64,000 nucleotides of DNA from positions 49,642-113,641 of the forward strand of contig NZ_LGUR01000118.1 of NCBI RefSeq assembly GCF_001270495.1, in the 5' to 3' direction. The position numbers and the translations under genes were made by a program. Below the pieces are notes generated by a model. The model saw only the letters and a list, made by a program, of their open reading frames with translations, was not told where the DNA came from and ran no database searches. How positions within the stretch are numbered: the first letter of the stretch is position 1; every line of letters begins with the position of its first letter. Below are positions 36,916 through 46,429 of this stretch, piece after piece. The stretch is from Streptomyces viridochromogenes. Lineage in GTDB: Bacteria > Actinomycetota > Actinomycetes > Streptomycetales > Streptomycetaceae.

Positions 36916-37644
36916 TCAGTCCAGCCATACATAGCCCGCGAGCCGACCCGTGGTGCGGTCTCGGCGGTACGAGAAGTGGTCGCCCGACTCCAGCGTGCAG
37001 ACCGGCGACTGCGCCCGGTCGCGCACCCCGAGGCGCCCGAGCTGGGCGTGCACGCCGGCGGCCACGTCCACGGCGGGAGTCCCCCAACTCGTCTCGGTGT
37101 GCGCCGTCGGCTCCACGGCGGCCACCTCGGCGCGCATCGCCTCCGGCACCTCGTAGCACCGGCCGCAGACGGCGGGGCCGGTGCGGGCGACGATCCGCGA
37201 CGGCTCGGCACCCAGGTCCGTCATCGCGCGTAGCACGGCCGGGACGACCCCGGCGATCATGCCCGGCCGCCCCGCGTGGGCGGCCCCGACGATCCCGGCG
37301 ACCGGGTCGGCCAGCAGGACCGGCACGCAGTCGGCGGTGAGGACGGCGAGGGCGAGACCCCGCTGTGCCGTGACGATCGCGTCGACGTCGGGCACCGGAC
37401 GGTCCCGCCATGGCCCGTCGACCTCAACGACGTCCGCCCCGTGCACCTGGTTCATCCAGACGACCTCGCCCGGTGCGAGTCCGAGCGACTTGGCGGCGAG
37501 CTCGCGGTTGGTCAGTACGGCTTCGGGGTCGTCGCCGACCGCTCCGCCGAGGTTGAGCTCCTCATACGGAGCGGCGCTCACCCCGCCCCACCGGTCGGTG
37601 AAGGCGAAGTGCGCGCCGCTCACGGTGTCGCGCTGTCCTATCAC
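36916..37644 (-). CDS. pgeF: Peptidoglycan editing factor / multicopper-polyphenol-oxidase-like protein
   Basis: 242 residues from GTG 37644, 10 bp beyond the ftsZ stop. YfiH/YlmD (DUF152) family: NQVHGADVVEVDG, LTADCVPVLLADP, GAAHAGRPGM and the C-terminal CTLESGDHFSYRRD blocks with Cys/His metal ligands are present. In E. coli PgeF removes L-Ser misincorporated into UDP-MurNAc-peptide and so keeps peptidoglycan correct, while related proteins act on purine nucleosides. Neighbouring ftsZ and ylmE fits a cell-wall role. Confidence 0.93.
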   Translation of the reverse strand: MIGQRDTVSGAHFAFTDRWGGVSAAPYEELNLGGAVGDDPEAVLTNRELAAKSLGLAPGEVVWMNQVHGADVVEVDGPWRDRPVPDVDAIVTAQRGLALAVLTADCVPVLLADPVAGIVGAAHAGRPGMIAGVVPAVLRAMTDLGAEPSRIVARTGPAVCGRCYEVPEAMRAEVAAVEPTAHTETSWGTPAVDVAAGVHAQLGRLGVRDRAQSPVCTLESGDHFSYRRDRTTGRLAGYVWLD

Positions 37645-37654
37645 GTCAGAAGGA

Positions 37655-38869
37655 TCACTTAAGGAAGTCCGGGACGTCCAGCTCCTCCGCCGCACTGTCG
37701 GCGTAGGTCCGGGACGGCGGGACCGGCGGGGCGACCGGGATGTCGTTCACCGGCTCCGGCGACGTGGGCTCGGGCTCTTCCTTCGGCGTGACGCTGCCGA
37801 GCGAGCCGAAGGACGGGCGGCTCTCGGTCTGCCGTACCGGAGTGGGCTCCTCGCGGCGGGCCGGGGACGAGGAGGAGGACGACGAGGTCGAGCCGAGGAC
37901 GTTGTCCCGGCGGGCCGGCGGCTGACCTCCGTCGAAGCCGGCCGCGATCACGGTGACCCGGACCTCGTCGCCGAGGGCGTCGTCGATGACCGCACCGAAG
38001 ATGATGTTGGCCTCGGGGTGGGCGGCCTCGCTGACCAGCTGGGCGGCCTCGTTGATCTCGAACAGGCCGAGGTCGGAGCCGCCGGAGATGGAGAGCAGCA
38101 CGCCCCGGGCGCCGTCGATGGACGCCTCCAGGAGCGGCGAGGAGATCGCCATCTCGGCCGCGGCCACCGCGCGGTCGTCGCCGCGGGCCGAGCCGATGCC
38201 CATGAGGGCCGAACCGGCCTCGGACATGACCGACTTGACGTCGGCGAAGTCGAGGTTGATCAGACCCGGGGTGGTGATGAGGTCGGTGATGCCCTGGACA
38301 CCGGAGAGCAGGACCTGGTCGGCCGACTTGAAGGCGTCGAGTACCGAGACCTGGCGGTCCGAGATGGACAGCAGCCGGTCGTTCGGAATGACGATGAGGG
38401 TGTCGACCTCTTCGCGGAGTTCGGCGATGCCGTCCTCGGCCTGGTTGGCGCGGCGCCGTCCCTCGAAGGTGAACGGGCGCGTGACCACACCGATGGTGAG
38501 GGCACCCAGGGAGCGGGCGATATTGGCCACGACGGGCGCGCCGCCGGTCCCGGTGCCGCCGCCTTCACCGGCTGTCACGAAGACCATGTCGGCCCCCTTG
38601 AGGACCTCTTCGATCTCCTCGCGGTGGTCCTCGGCGGCCTTGCGGCCGACGGCCGGGTTGGCTCCGGCGCCGAGTCCGCGGGTGAGTTCACGGCCGACGT
38701 CGAGCTTGACGTCGGCGTCGCTCATCAACAGAGCTTGCGCGTCGGTGTTGATGGCGATGAACTCGACGCCCTTGAGACCGACCTCGATCATCCGGTTGAT
38801 GGCATTGACACCACCGCCGCCGACACCGATGACTTTGATGACTGCGAGGTAGTTCTGCGGTGCTGCCAC
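37655..38869 (-). CDS. ftsZ: Cell division GTPase FtsZ
   Basis: 404 residues from GTG 38869 ([23 protein letters not shown]). Forms the Z-ring. GTP-binding tubulin signature [11 protein letters not shown] near residues 98-108, catalytic T7 loop in [15 protein letters not shown], and the conserved C-terminal peptide DVPDFLK that binds SepF. The variable linker (about 315-390) is Ser/Pro/Glu-rich. In Streptomyces FtsZ is needed for cross-walls and sporulation septa but not for growth (established). A 284-bp upstream gap carries likely promoters. Confidence 0.98.
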   Translation of the reverse strand: MAAPQNYLAVIKVIGVGGGGVNAINRMIEVGLKGVEFIAINTDAQALLMSDADVKLDVGRELTRGLGAGANPAVGRKAAEDHREEIEEVLKGADMVFVTAGEGGGTGTGGAPVVANIARSLGALTIGVVTRPFTFEGRRRANQAEDGIAELREEVDTLIVIPNDRLLSISDRQVSVLDAFKSADQVLLSGVQGITDLITTPGLINLDFADVKSVMSEAGSALMGIGSARGDDRAVAAAEMAISSPLLEASIDGARGVLLSISGGSDLGLFEINEAAQLVSEAAHPEANIIFGAVIDDALGDEVRVTVIAAGFDGGQPPARRDNVLGSTSSSSSSSPARREEPTPVRQTESRPSFGSLGSVTPKEEPEPTSPEPVNDIPVAPPVPPSRTYADSAAEELDVPDFLK

Positions 38870-39153
38870 GTCGAAGGCCTCTCGCCTCGAGTTACGGGTC
38901 GTCGGATCACGAGAGGCTGTGCTTCGTGAACCGCGACTGATGCCGAATGGGACGGTCCGTAGCGCCGACCCGAACCCTAACCCTGAAGTTTAGGGTTACC
39001 AGTGTGTCTGTTCCTTGAAGTCTTCTGAACAGGACACTAAGTCGACAAGTGGCGCACGTTCAACGAACACGCCGAACCTCCCGTTTTTCTTTTCACCCTA
39101 TGTGATCAGCCATGTCGCTGCCCAACCAGGGTGCTGGCCTGCGCGGATGTGCG
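38870..39153 (-). promoter_or_regulatory. ftsZ upstream promoter region
   Basis: 284 bp with no gene. Streptomyces ftsZ is known to have several promoters here, one for sporulation. Visible features are an inverted repeat AACCCTAA (38973-38980) with TTAGGGTT (38990-38997), and two GACAC motifs, the core of WhiA sites: one on the plus strand at 39033-39037 and one on the minus strand at 39004-39008. The surrounding DNA is AT-richer than average. I cannot place -35/-10 boxes with confidence. Confidence 0.7.
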
Positions 39154-39951
39154 TCAACTCCCTGATGACGCAGGCGCGGTGGGAACGCTGACGTCGAAGT
39201 ACCGCGCATCCGGCGAGGCTTTCATGAGAGCGGTGAGTGTGCGGGCCTTCGCGGCCCCCTTCTCGCCACTCCCCCATGCCACGGTCCGCCCACCTGCCAA
39301 AGCCAGTGAGATGTCGTCGTAGGAACGGACCTTGACGACCTGGGTATCGCGCGCGACGGCGGCCGGGAGGGCGCGTGCGACGCGCACCGCTTCCCGGACC
39401 AGACGGCTCTCCCCGAAGCGGCGCAGGCTCGCGGCGGCGGAGCTCGACTGAGTCACCGTCAATTCCAGCGCGGGAACGCCTTTCGGAGCCTGAGAAACCG
39501 TGGCGAAACGGACGCCTTCCTTGTCCACTTCGACGAACTTTCCGTCCTTTTGGACAATCAGAACCGGAGTACGCTCCGCCACTTTAAGGCTGATTCCATG
39601 CGGCCAGGAGCGAACCACGTCAACCACGTCAATTCGGGGCAATTCCTGGCTCAGTCGTGCCTCAATCGCATCGGTGTCGACGGAAATCAGCGGCGCGCCC
39701 ACCGGGACGTCGGCCGCCTCCAAGACCTGTGCGGGCGTCAGGACCCGGGTCCCCGAGACGGATACGCGCTCGACGCGCAGCCACTTGGAGCCGTACAGCA
39801 GCCAGCCGGAGCCCGCGCCGAGGAGGACGAGCACGATGAGAAGGATGATGATCGTACGAAGCCTCGGGGTCGGCCTCAATCGCCGGGCGAGGGGCGGGTC
39901 GGACGACTCCTGCTGGCGTTCACCGCGCTCGGCGGTGGTCGGTCCGGCCAC
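39154..39951 (-). CDS. ftsQ: Divisome protein FtsQ/DivIB
   Basis: 265 residues from GTG 39951. Bitopic membrane protein: cytoplasmic N-terminus of about 31 residues, one transmembrane helix (about 32-54, TIIILLIVLVLLGAGSGWLLYG), a POTRA domain (VERVSVSGTRVLTPAQVLEAADVPVG onward to about 130) and a beta domain. It links FtsL and FtsB to the septal synthase. Located between murG and ftsZ, as in other actinobacteria. Confidence 0.95.
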   Translation of the reverse strand: MAGPTTAERGERQQESSDPPLARRLRPTPRLRTIIILLIVLVLLGAGSGWLLYGSKWLRVERVSVSGTRVLTPAQVLEAADVPVGAPLISVDTDAIEARLSQELPRIDVVDVVRSWPHGISLKVAERTPVLIVQKDGKFVEVDKEGVRFATVSQAPKGVPALELTVTQSSSAAASLRRFGESRLVREAVRVARALPAAVARDTQVVKVRSYDDISLALAGGRTVAWGSGEKGAAKARTLTALMKASPDARYFDVSVPTAPASSGS

Positions 39952-39976
39952 GCTCCCTGCCCTCCGTCATACGTTC

Positions 39977-41068
39977 CTAGCGGCGATGCGAGGCGATCGC
40001 CTCGTACACCATGCCGACGAGCAGGTCGTCGGCGTCCCGGCGGCCGAACTCGCTTGCGGCGCGGGACATCTCGTACAGCCGGTGCGGGTCGGCGAGCACG
40101 GGCAGGACGTTCTGCTGCACCCACTCGGGCGTGAGTTCCGCGTCGTCGACCAGCAGTCCGCCGCCGGCCTTGACCACCGGCTGGGCGTTGAGCCGCTGCT
40201 CCCCGTTGCCGATGGGCAGCGGGACGTAGGCGGCCGGGAGTCCGACGGCGGAGAGTTCGGCGACGGTCATCGCGCCCGCACGGCAGAGCATCATGTCGGC
40301 CGCGGCGTACGCGAGGTCCATCCGGTCCACGTACGGTACCGGGATGTACGGGGGCATTCCCGGCATCTGGTGCACCTGCGGCAGTTCGTTCTTCGGGCCG
40401 ACCGCGTGCAGGATCTGGATCCCGGCCTGCTGGAGCCAGGGCGCGACCTGCTGGACGACCTCGTTGAGGCGGCGGGCGCCCTGTGAGCCACCGGAGACCA
40501 GCAGCGTGGGCAGGTTCGGGTCGAGGCCGAACGCGGCGCGGGCCTCGGGGCGGACGGCGGCCCGGTCGAGGGTGGCGATGGTCCGGCGCAGCGGGATCCC
40601 GATGTAGCGCGAGTTGCGGAGCTTGCTGTCCGGGGTGGAGACGGCGACCTGGGCGGCGTACCGCGAACCGATCTTGTTGGCGAGACCCGGGCGGGCGTTG
40701 GCCTCGTGGATGACGATCGGCACACCGAGGCGCTTGGCGGCGAGGTAGCCGGGCAGGGCGACATAGCCGCCGAAGCCGACGACGCAGTCCGCCTTCGTGC
40801 GCTCCAGGATCTGCTCGGTCGCCTTGATCGTGCCGCGCAGCCGGCCCGGGACGGTGATCAGCTCGGGCGTGGGCTTGCGGGGCAGCGGAACGGCGGGGAT
40901 CAGCGCGAGCTCATAGCCCCGCTGTGGAACGAGCTTGGTCTCCAGGCCGCGCTCCGTGCCCAGGGCCGTGATCCCCACGGTCGGGTCCTGCCTGCGCAGG
41001 GCGTCCGCGAGGGCGAGCGCGGGCTCGATGTGGCCGGCGGTCCCCCCACCGGCGAGTACGACATGCAC
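39977..41068 (-). CDS. murG: UDP-GlcNAc:lipid I N-acetylglucosaminyl transferase
   Basis: 363 residues from GTG 41068. GT28 glycosyltransferase that makes lipid II at the inner face of the membrane. N-terminal MHVVLAGGGTAGHIEPALALADAL glycine loop, a second one in TLLVSGGSQGARRLNEV, and the donor-binding CRAGAMTVAELSAVGLPAAYVPLP block are present. Six base pairs separate its start from the ftsW stop. Confidence 0.97.
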   Translation of the reverse strand: MHVVLAGGGTAGHIEPALALADALRRQDPTVGITALGTERGLETKLVPQRGYELALIPAVPLPRKPTPELITVPGRLRGTIKATEQILERTKADCVVGFGGYVALPGYLAAKRLGVPIVIHEANARPGLANKIGSRYAAQVAVSTPDSKLRNSRYIGIPLRRTIATLDRAAVRPEARAAFGLDPNLPTLLVSGGSQGARRLNEVVQQVAPWLQQAGIQILHAVGPKNELPQVHQMPGMPPYIPVPYVDRMDLAYAAADMMLCRAGAMTVAELSAVGLPAAYVPLPIGNGEQRLNAQPVVKAGGGLLVDDAELTPEWVQQNVLPVLADPHRLYEMSRAASEFGRRDADDLLVGMVYEAIASHRR

Positions 41069-41074
41069 CGAAAT

Positions 41075-42439
41075 TCACCGCTCTCCGGACGAGCGCGCCA
41101 CCGAGGCACGCCGTCGCATCGTGTTCCATCTCCGAGGCGCCCGGCCGGAACCGGCGCCTCCCGCACGCTTTCTACCAAAGCGGGGTTGCCGCACGGAAAG
41201 CGCTGCCCGCGCAGCGGGCTCGTCACGCGCGAACGCGATCAGCAGCCCGATGGCGAACATGGTCGGCAGCAGGGCGGATCCTCCGTAGGAGAACAGCGGA
41301 AGGGGGACTCCGGCGATCGGCAGCAGGCCGAGCACCGCACCGATGTTGATCACGGCTTGCGCGGTGATCCAGGTGGTCACACCTCCCGCGGCATACCTGA
41401 CGAAGCGGTCCTCCGTACGTCCGGCCACGCGGATACCCGCATAGCCTAGAGCCGCGAACAGGGCGAGCACCGACAGCGTCCCCGCCAGGCCCAGTTCCTC
41501 ACCGGTGACGGCGAAGATGAAGTCGGTGTGGGCTTCGGGTAGTTGGCCCCATTTCTCCACACTCGCACCGAGTCCGGAACCGAAGATTCCGCCCGAGGCG
41601 AGCGCGTAGATGCCGTGCACTGCCTGCCAGCAGTCGACAGGGCCCTCCTGGGGCTCGGTGGCGCCGAGGCACTGCAGGCGGGCCATACGGTTCTCGCTGG
41701 TCTTGATCAGGAGCAGGCCGATCAGGCCGGCCACCGACAGGACCCCCACGAACAGCCGGGTCGGCGCCCCGGCCAGCCACAGCAGGCCGAACAGGATCGC
41801 CGACAGGACGATCGCCGTACCCATGTCGCCGCCGAGCATGATCAGCCCGAGCAGCATGAAGGCGACCGGCACCAGCGGAACCAGCATGTGCTTCCACTGC
41901 GTCAGCAGCTTCTTGTCCTCCTTGCGGGCGATCAGGTCCGCGCCCCACAGCACCAGCGCGAGCTTGCCGAACTCGCTGGGCTGGACCTGGAAGGACCCGC
42001 CGAGGGCGATCCAGTTCTGGTTGCCGTTGACCGCGACTCCTATCCCGGGCACCTGCACCAGCGCCATCAGGAAGACGGCGCCGGCGAGGATCGGGTAGGC
42101 GAGCGCCCGGTGCAGCTTCACGGGCATCCGGGAGGCGGCGAACAGCAGCCCGGTGCCGATCACCGCGGCCAGCAGCTGCTTGCGGAAGAAGTACGACCCC
42201 GGCAGCGACATCTGCAGTGCCTTGATCTGGGAGGCCGAGTACACCATCACCAGACCGAGCACGGTGATCAGCAGGCTGCCGCCGAGGATCAGGTAGTACG
42301 CGGTCAGCGGTCGGTCCCACGCCCGGTTCAGGCGGATGTACAGCCGCCGTACGGCGTTGTCGTGCGGCGACGGCCGGGGAGCGACGGGGCGCCGGACGAC
42401 CCGCTGGACGGGAGGTCGTCCCGTGCGGCTACCGGGCAT
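41075..42439 (-). CDS. ftsW: Septal peptidoglycan glycosyltransferase FtsW (SEDS)
   Basis: 454 residues from ATG 42439. A basic N-terminal tail of about 45 residues, then about ten transmembrane helices. SEDS hallmarks are GGSFQVQPSEFGKLALVLW, the catalytic Asp-containing extracellular loop near EKWGQLPEAHTDFIFAVTGEELG, and LPLFSYGGSAL towards the end. It polymerises lipid II at septa together with FtsI (PBP3), also in this cluster. The C-terminal 60 residues are cytoplasmic, Arg-rich and not conserved. Confidence 0.96.
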   Translation of the reverse strand: MPGSRTGRPPVQRVVRRPVAPRPSPHDNAVRRLYIRLNRAWDRPLTAYYLILGGSLLITVLGLVMVYSASQIKALQMSLPGSYFFRKQLLAAVIGTGLLFAASRMPVKLHRALAYPILAGAVFLMALVQVPGIGVAVNGNQNWIALGGSFQVQPSEFGKLALVLWGADLIARKEDKKLLTQWKHMLVPLVPVAFMLLGLIMLGGDMGTAIVLSAILFGLLWLAGAPTRLFVGVLSVAGLIGLLLIKTSENRMARLQCLGATEPQEGPVDCWQAVHGIYALASGGIFGSGLGASVEKWGQLPEAHTDFIFAVTGEELGLAGTLSVLALFAALGYAGIRVAGRTEDRFVRYAAGGVTTWITAQAVINIGAVLGLLPIAGVPLPLFSYGGSALLPTMFAIGLLIAFARDEPAARAALSVRQPRFGRKRAGGAGSGRAPRRWNTMRRRASVARSSGER

Positions 42440-42542
42440 CGGCGCCCACCGCCTCGCCGTGGGAGTACGTACCGTCCGGCCACATCCGAGTCACGCGTCC
42501 CTCCAAGGGTCCCGAAGCACCCGCAGTGGCCGAGACCCGGCG

Positions 42543-43967
42543 TCAGGCGCCCGCGCCGAGTTCGCGAACCGCCTCCGCGAACACGTCACCGCGCTGGTTG
42601 TAGTTGACGAACATGTCCATCGAGGCACAGGCCGGGGCAAGCAGCACCGTGTCGCCGGGCTGGGCGAGCCGCCGTGCTTCCTGGACCGCCGCGAGCATCG
42701 CCCCAGTGTCGGTCCGGTCGAGGTCGACGACGGGTACTTCCGGCGCGTGTCGCGCCAGGGCTTCACGGATCAGGCCCCGATCCGCGCCGATGAGCACGAC
42801 TCCGCGCAGCCGCCCGGCCGACTTGGTCACCAGCTCCTCGAAGACGGCGCCCTTGGCGAGCCCGCCCGCGATCCACACGATGGACTCGTAGGCCGCCAAC
42901 GAGGCTTCCGCCGCGTGGGTGTTGGTGGCCTTGGAGTCGTCGATGTACGCGACCCCGTCCACGTCCGCCACATGCGCGATGCGGTGGGCGTCCGGGGTGA
43001 AGGCGCGCAGGCCGTCCCGTACGGCCTGGGGAGGCACCCCGTAGGCGCGGGCGAGGGCCGCCGCCGCCAGGGCGTTGGCGACGTTGTGCGGGGCCGGCGG
43101 GTTGACGTCGGTGACCTCGGCGAGCTCCTGGGCGTTCTTCTGCCGGTTCTCGACGAAGGCGCGGTCCACCAGGACGCCCTCGACGACGCCGAGTTGGGAC
43201 GGGGCCGGGGTGCCGAGGGTGAAGCCGATGGCCCGGCAGCCTTCCTCGACGTCCGCCTCGCGCACCAGGTCCTCGGTGGCCTTGTCGGCGACGTTGTAGA
43301 CACAGGCGACGCGATTGCCCTCGTAGATACGGCCCTTGTCGGCGGCGTACGCCTCCATGGAGCCGTGCCAGTCGAGGTGGTCGGGGGCCAGGTTCAGCAC
43401 GGCCGCCGAGTGCGCCCGCAGCGAGGGCGCCCAGTGGAGCTGGTAGCTGGACAACTCCACGGCGAGGACGTCGTACTGCTCCTCGCCGAGCACCGCGTCG
43501 AGGAGCGAGACGCCGATGTTGCCGACGGCGGCGGTGCGCAGGCCCGCCGCCTTGAGGATGGAGGCGAGCATCTGGACGGTCGTGGTCTTGCCGTTGGTGC
43601 CGGTGACGGCGAGCCAGGGCGCGGCGTCCGGGCCGCGCAGCCGCCAGGCGAGCTCGACGTCGCCCCAGACGGGGACGCCCGCCGCACGAGCCGCCGTGAA
43701 GAGCGGCTTGTCGGGCTTCCAGCCGGGCGCGGTGACGATGAGGTCGGTGCCTTCGGGCAGGGTCGCTCCGTCACCGAGGCGGACGGTGATGCCCAGGGCC
43801 TCCAGCTCGGCGGCCTGGGCACGCGCGCGTGCGTCGTCGCCGTCGTTGACGACGGTGATCTTCGCGCCGAGCCCGTGCAGCACCTTGGCCGCCGGGATCC
43901 CGGAGACGCCGAGTCCCGCGACGGTGACGTTCTTCCCCTGCCAGTCGGTCACTTGTCCGCTGCCCAT
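42543..43967 (-). CDS. murD: UDP-N-acetylmuramoylalanine--D-glutamate ligase
   Basis: 474 residues from ATG 43967; an in-frame GTG at 43952 overlaps the mraY stop as GTGA and is an equally plausible start. Mur ligase adding D-Glu: N-terminal Rossmann domain (VTVAGLGVSGIPAAKVL), central ATPase domain with P-loop AVTGTNGKTTTVQM and HLDWHGSMEAYAADK, and the C-terminal domain with DDSKATNTHAAEASL. Directly coupled to mraY. Confidence 0.96.
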   Translation of the reverse strand: MGSGQVTDWQGKNVTVAGLGVSGIPAAKVLHGLGAKITVVNDGDDARARAQAAELEALGITVRLGDGATLPEGTDLIVTAPGWKPDKPLFTAARAAGVPVWGDVELAWRLRGPDAAPWLAVTGTNGKTTTVQMLASILKAAGLRTAAVGNIGVSLLDAVLGEEQYDVLAVELSSYQLHWAPSLRAHSAAVLNLAPDHLDWHGSMEAYAADKGRIYEGNRVACVYNVADKATEDLVREADVEEGCRAIGFTLGTPAPSQLGVVEGVLVDRAFVENRQKNAQELAEVTDVNPPAPHNVANALAAAALARAYGVPPQAVRDGLRAFTPDAHRIAHVADVDGVAYIDDSKATNTHAAEASLAAYESIVWIAGGLAKGAVFEELVTKSAGRLRGVVLIGADRGLIREALARHAPEVPVVDLDRTDTGAMLAAVQEARRLAQPGDTVLLAPACASMDMFVNYNQRGDVFAEAVRELGAGA

Positions 43968-45022
43968 CCCGCGTAGAAGAGGCCCAGTCCGACGATCACA
44001 CAGATGCCCTGAATGATCCAGAAACGGACCACGATGAGTACTTCGGACCAGCCCTGGAGTTCGAAGTGGTGCTGGAGTGGCGCCATGCGGAAGACGCGCT
44101 TGCCGGTGAGGCGGAAGGAGCCGACCTGGATGACCACCGACATGGTGATCAGCACGAACAGGCCGCCGAGGAGGGCGACCAGCAGCTCGGTGCGGGAGCA
44201 GATGGCGAGGCCCGCCAGCGCGCCACCCAGGGCGAGCGAACCGGTGTCACCCATGAAGATCTTGGCCGGCGACGTGTTCCACCACAGGAAGCCGAGGCAG
44301 GCGCCCATCAGCGCGGAGGAGACGACAGCGAGGTCGAGTGGATCGCGTACCTCGTAACAGGCGCCCGGGTTGGTCAGGGTCTGCGCGTTGGCGCAGGACT
44401 CCTGGAACTGCCACACGCCGATGAAGGTGTAGGCGCCGAAGACCAGCACGGATGCGCCGGTGGCGAGGCCGTCGAGACCGTCCGTCAGGTTCACGCCGTT
44501 CGACATGGCGAGGATCATGAACAGCGCCCAGACGACGAACAGCACCGGGCCGATGGACCAGCCGAAGTCCTGCACGAAGGAGAGCTTGGTGGAGGCCGGG
44601 GTGTTGCCGCGGTTGTCCGCGAACTGGAGCGAGAGCACCGCGAAGGCGATACCGCCGAGCAGCTGGCCGGCCATCTTGGCCTTGGCCCGCAGACCCAGCG
44701 ACCGCCGCTTGACGATCTTGATGTAGTCGTCCAGGAAGCCGACCAGACCCATGCCGGCCATCAGACCGATCACCAGGATGCCGGAGAAGGTCGGCGGCTT
44801 GCCCGTGATCAGCTTGGACAGGAAGTACGCGACGATCGTCGCCAGGATGAAGGCGATACCGCCCATGGTCGGCGTACCGCGCTTGCTGTGGTGCTCGCGC
44901 GGGCCGTCGTCACGGATGTACTGGCCGTAGCCCTTGCGGGCCAGCAGCTTGATCAGCAGCGGGGTGCCGACCAGGGTCAGGAAGAGGCCAATGACTCCTG
45001 AGAACAGGATCTGATTCATCAT
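43949..45022 (-). CDS. mraY: Phospho-N-acetylmuramoyl-pentapeptide transferase
   Basis: 357 residues; two adjacent ATGs (45022 and 45019) begin it and overlap the murF stop. About ten transmembrane helices. It transfers phospho-MurNAc-pentapeptide to undecaprenyl phosphate, giving lipid I. Catalytic motifs: GFLDDYIKI (DD pair), NLTDGLDGLATG and MGDTGSLALGG, with the basic KRGTPTMGG cytoplasmic loop near residue 50. Target of several natural nucleoside antibiotics from Streptomyces. Confidence 0.97.
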   Translation of the reverse strand: MMNQILFSGVIGLFLTLVGTPLLIKLLARKGYGQYIRDDGPREHHSKRGTPTMGGIAFILATIVAYFLSKLITGKPPTFSGILVIGLMAGMGLVGFLDDYIKIVKRRSLGLRAKAKMAGQLLGGIAFAVLSLQFADNRGNTPASTKLSFVQDFGWSIGPVLFVVWALFMILAMSNGVNLTDGLDGLATGASVLVFGAYTFIGVWQFQESCANAQTLTNPGACYEVRDPLDLAVVSSALMGACLGFLWWNTSPAKIFMGDTGSLALGGALAGLAICSRTELLVALLGGLFVLITMSVVIQVGSFRLTGKRVFRMAPLQHHFELQGWSEVLIVVRFWIIQGICVIVGLGLFYAGWAADK

Positions 45023-46425
45023 CGGGCGGCAACCTCACCCTCGGTACCGCCCGCGAGCAGCGCCTCGGCGACGCTCTCCAGACCGATCGAACGGGACGCC
45101 TTCACGAGTACGACGTCCCCCGGGCGCAACTCGCTGCGCAACAGGTCGACCGCCGCCTGTGCGTCGGACACGTGCACCGACTCCTCACCCCACGAACCCT
45201 CGTTATATGCGCCCAGTTGCAGCCAGGACGCTTCCCTGCCCCCGACTGCGACGAGCTTGCTGACGTTGAGCCGGACGGCGAGCCGTCCGACCGCGTCGTG
45301 CTCGGCGAGCGCCTCGTCCCCGAGCTCGGCCATCTCGCCGAGCACCGCCCACGTACGACGTCCCTTGCCCATGGCCGCGAGCGCACGCAGAGCGGCTCGC
45401 ATGGACTCGGGGTTCGCGTTGTAGGCGTCGTTGACGACCGTCACGCCGTCCGGGCGCTCGGTGACCTCCATCCGCCAGCGGGAGAGGGAGCCCGCCTCGG
45501 AGAGCGCGGTGGCGATCTCTTCCGCGGACATGCCCAGCTCATGGGCGACGGCGGCCGCGGCGAGCGCGTTCGACACGTGGTGCTCACCGTACAGGCGCAT
45601 GGTCACATCACTGCACCCGGAGGGTGTGTGAAGCATGAAGGAAGGCTGTCCGGTGTCCGTGAGTCGCACGTTCTCGGCGCGTACGTCCGCTTCGCCGGAC
45701 TCTCCGAAAAGGATCACCTTCGCCTTCGTACGGGATGCCATGGCCCGTACGAGGGGATCGTCGGCGTTGAGGACCGCGGCTCCGTCTTCCGGAAGGCTCT
45801 CCACCAACTCGCCCTTGGCCTGCGCGATCTGCTCACGGCCGCCGAACTCGCCGATGTGGGCGGTGCCGACGTTGAGCACGAGGCCGATCTTCGGGGGCGT
45901 CAGATCGGTGAGGTAGCGGATGTGGCCGATGCCGCGGGCACCCATCTCCAGGACGAGGAACCTCGTCTCCTCGGTGGCGCTGAGCGCGGTCAGCGGCAGC
46001 CCGATCTCGTTGTTGAACGAGCCCGGCGTCCACACCGTGGGCGCCTTGCGCTGGAGCACCTGGGCGATCAGGTCCTTGGTGCTGGTCTTGCCCGCCGAGC
46101 CGGTGAGGGCCACCAGGGTCGCGCCGAGCCGGCGTACGACATGCCGGGCGAGGGCACCGAGGGCCGTCTGGACGTCGGCCACGACGATCGCGGGACCGTC
46201 GACGGGACGCGACGCCAGTACGGCGACCGCGCCCGCTTCGACGACCTGCCGGGCGAAGTCGTGGCCGTCCACGCGCTCCCCGGCGAAGGCGGCGAAGAGG
46301 GTGCCGGGCTCCACTTCACGGGAGTCCCGGACGACGGGTCCGGTGACCTGGACGGACGGATCCGGTATGTCGTGCGTCTGCCCGCCGACGACTTCTGCGA
46401 TCTCGGCGAGAGAGAGGGCGATCAC
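45019..46425 (-). CDS. murF: UDP-MurNAc-tripeptide--D-Ala-D-Ala ligase
   Basis: 468 residues from GTG 46425 with AGGGA about 9 nt upstream. Domain 1 (ALSLAEIAEVVGGQTHD, substrate binding), ATPase domain with P-loop LTGSAGKTSTKDLI and EMGARGIGHIRYL, and the C-terminal domain beginning near VTVVNDAYNANPESMRAAL. Adds the dipeptide that completes the pentapeptide. Four bases separate it from the murE stop and its own stop overlaps mraY, so murE-murF-mraY-murD are translated as a tight block. Confidence 0.96.
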   Translation of the reverse strand: MIALSLAEIAEVVGGQTHDIPDPSVQVTGPVVRDSREVEPGTLFAAFAGERVDGHDFARQVVEAGAVAVLASRPVDGPAIVVADVQTALGALARHVVRRLGATLVALTGSAGKTSTKDLIAQVLQRKAPTVWTPGSFNNEIGLPLTALSATEETRFLVLEMGARGIGHIRYLTDLTPPKIGLVLNVGTAHIGEFGGREQIAQAKGELVESLPEDGAAVLNADDPLVRAMASRTKAKVILFGESGEADVRAENVRLTDTGQPSFMLHTPSGCSDVTMRLYGEHHVSNALAAAAVAHELGMSAEEIATALSEAGSLSRWRMEVTERPDGVTVVNDAYNANPESMRAALRALAAMGKGRRTWAVLGEMAELGDEALAEHDAVGRLAVRLNVSKLVAVGGREASWLQLGAYNEGSWGEESVHVSDAQAAVDLLRSELRPGDVVLVKASRSIGLESVAEALLAGGTEGEVAAR

Positions 46426-46429
46426 AAGT

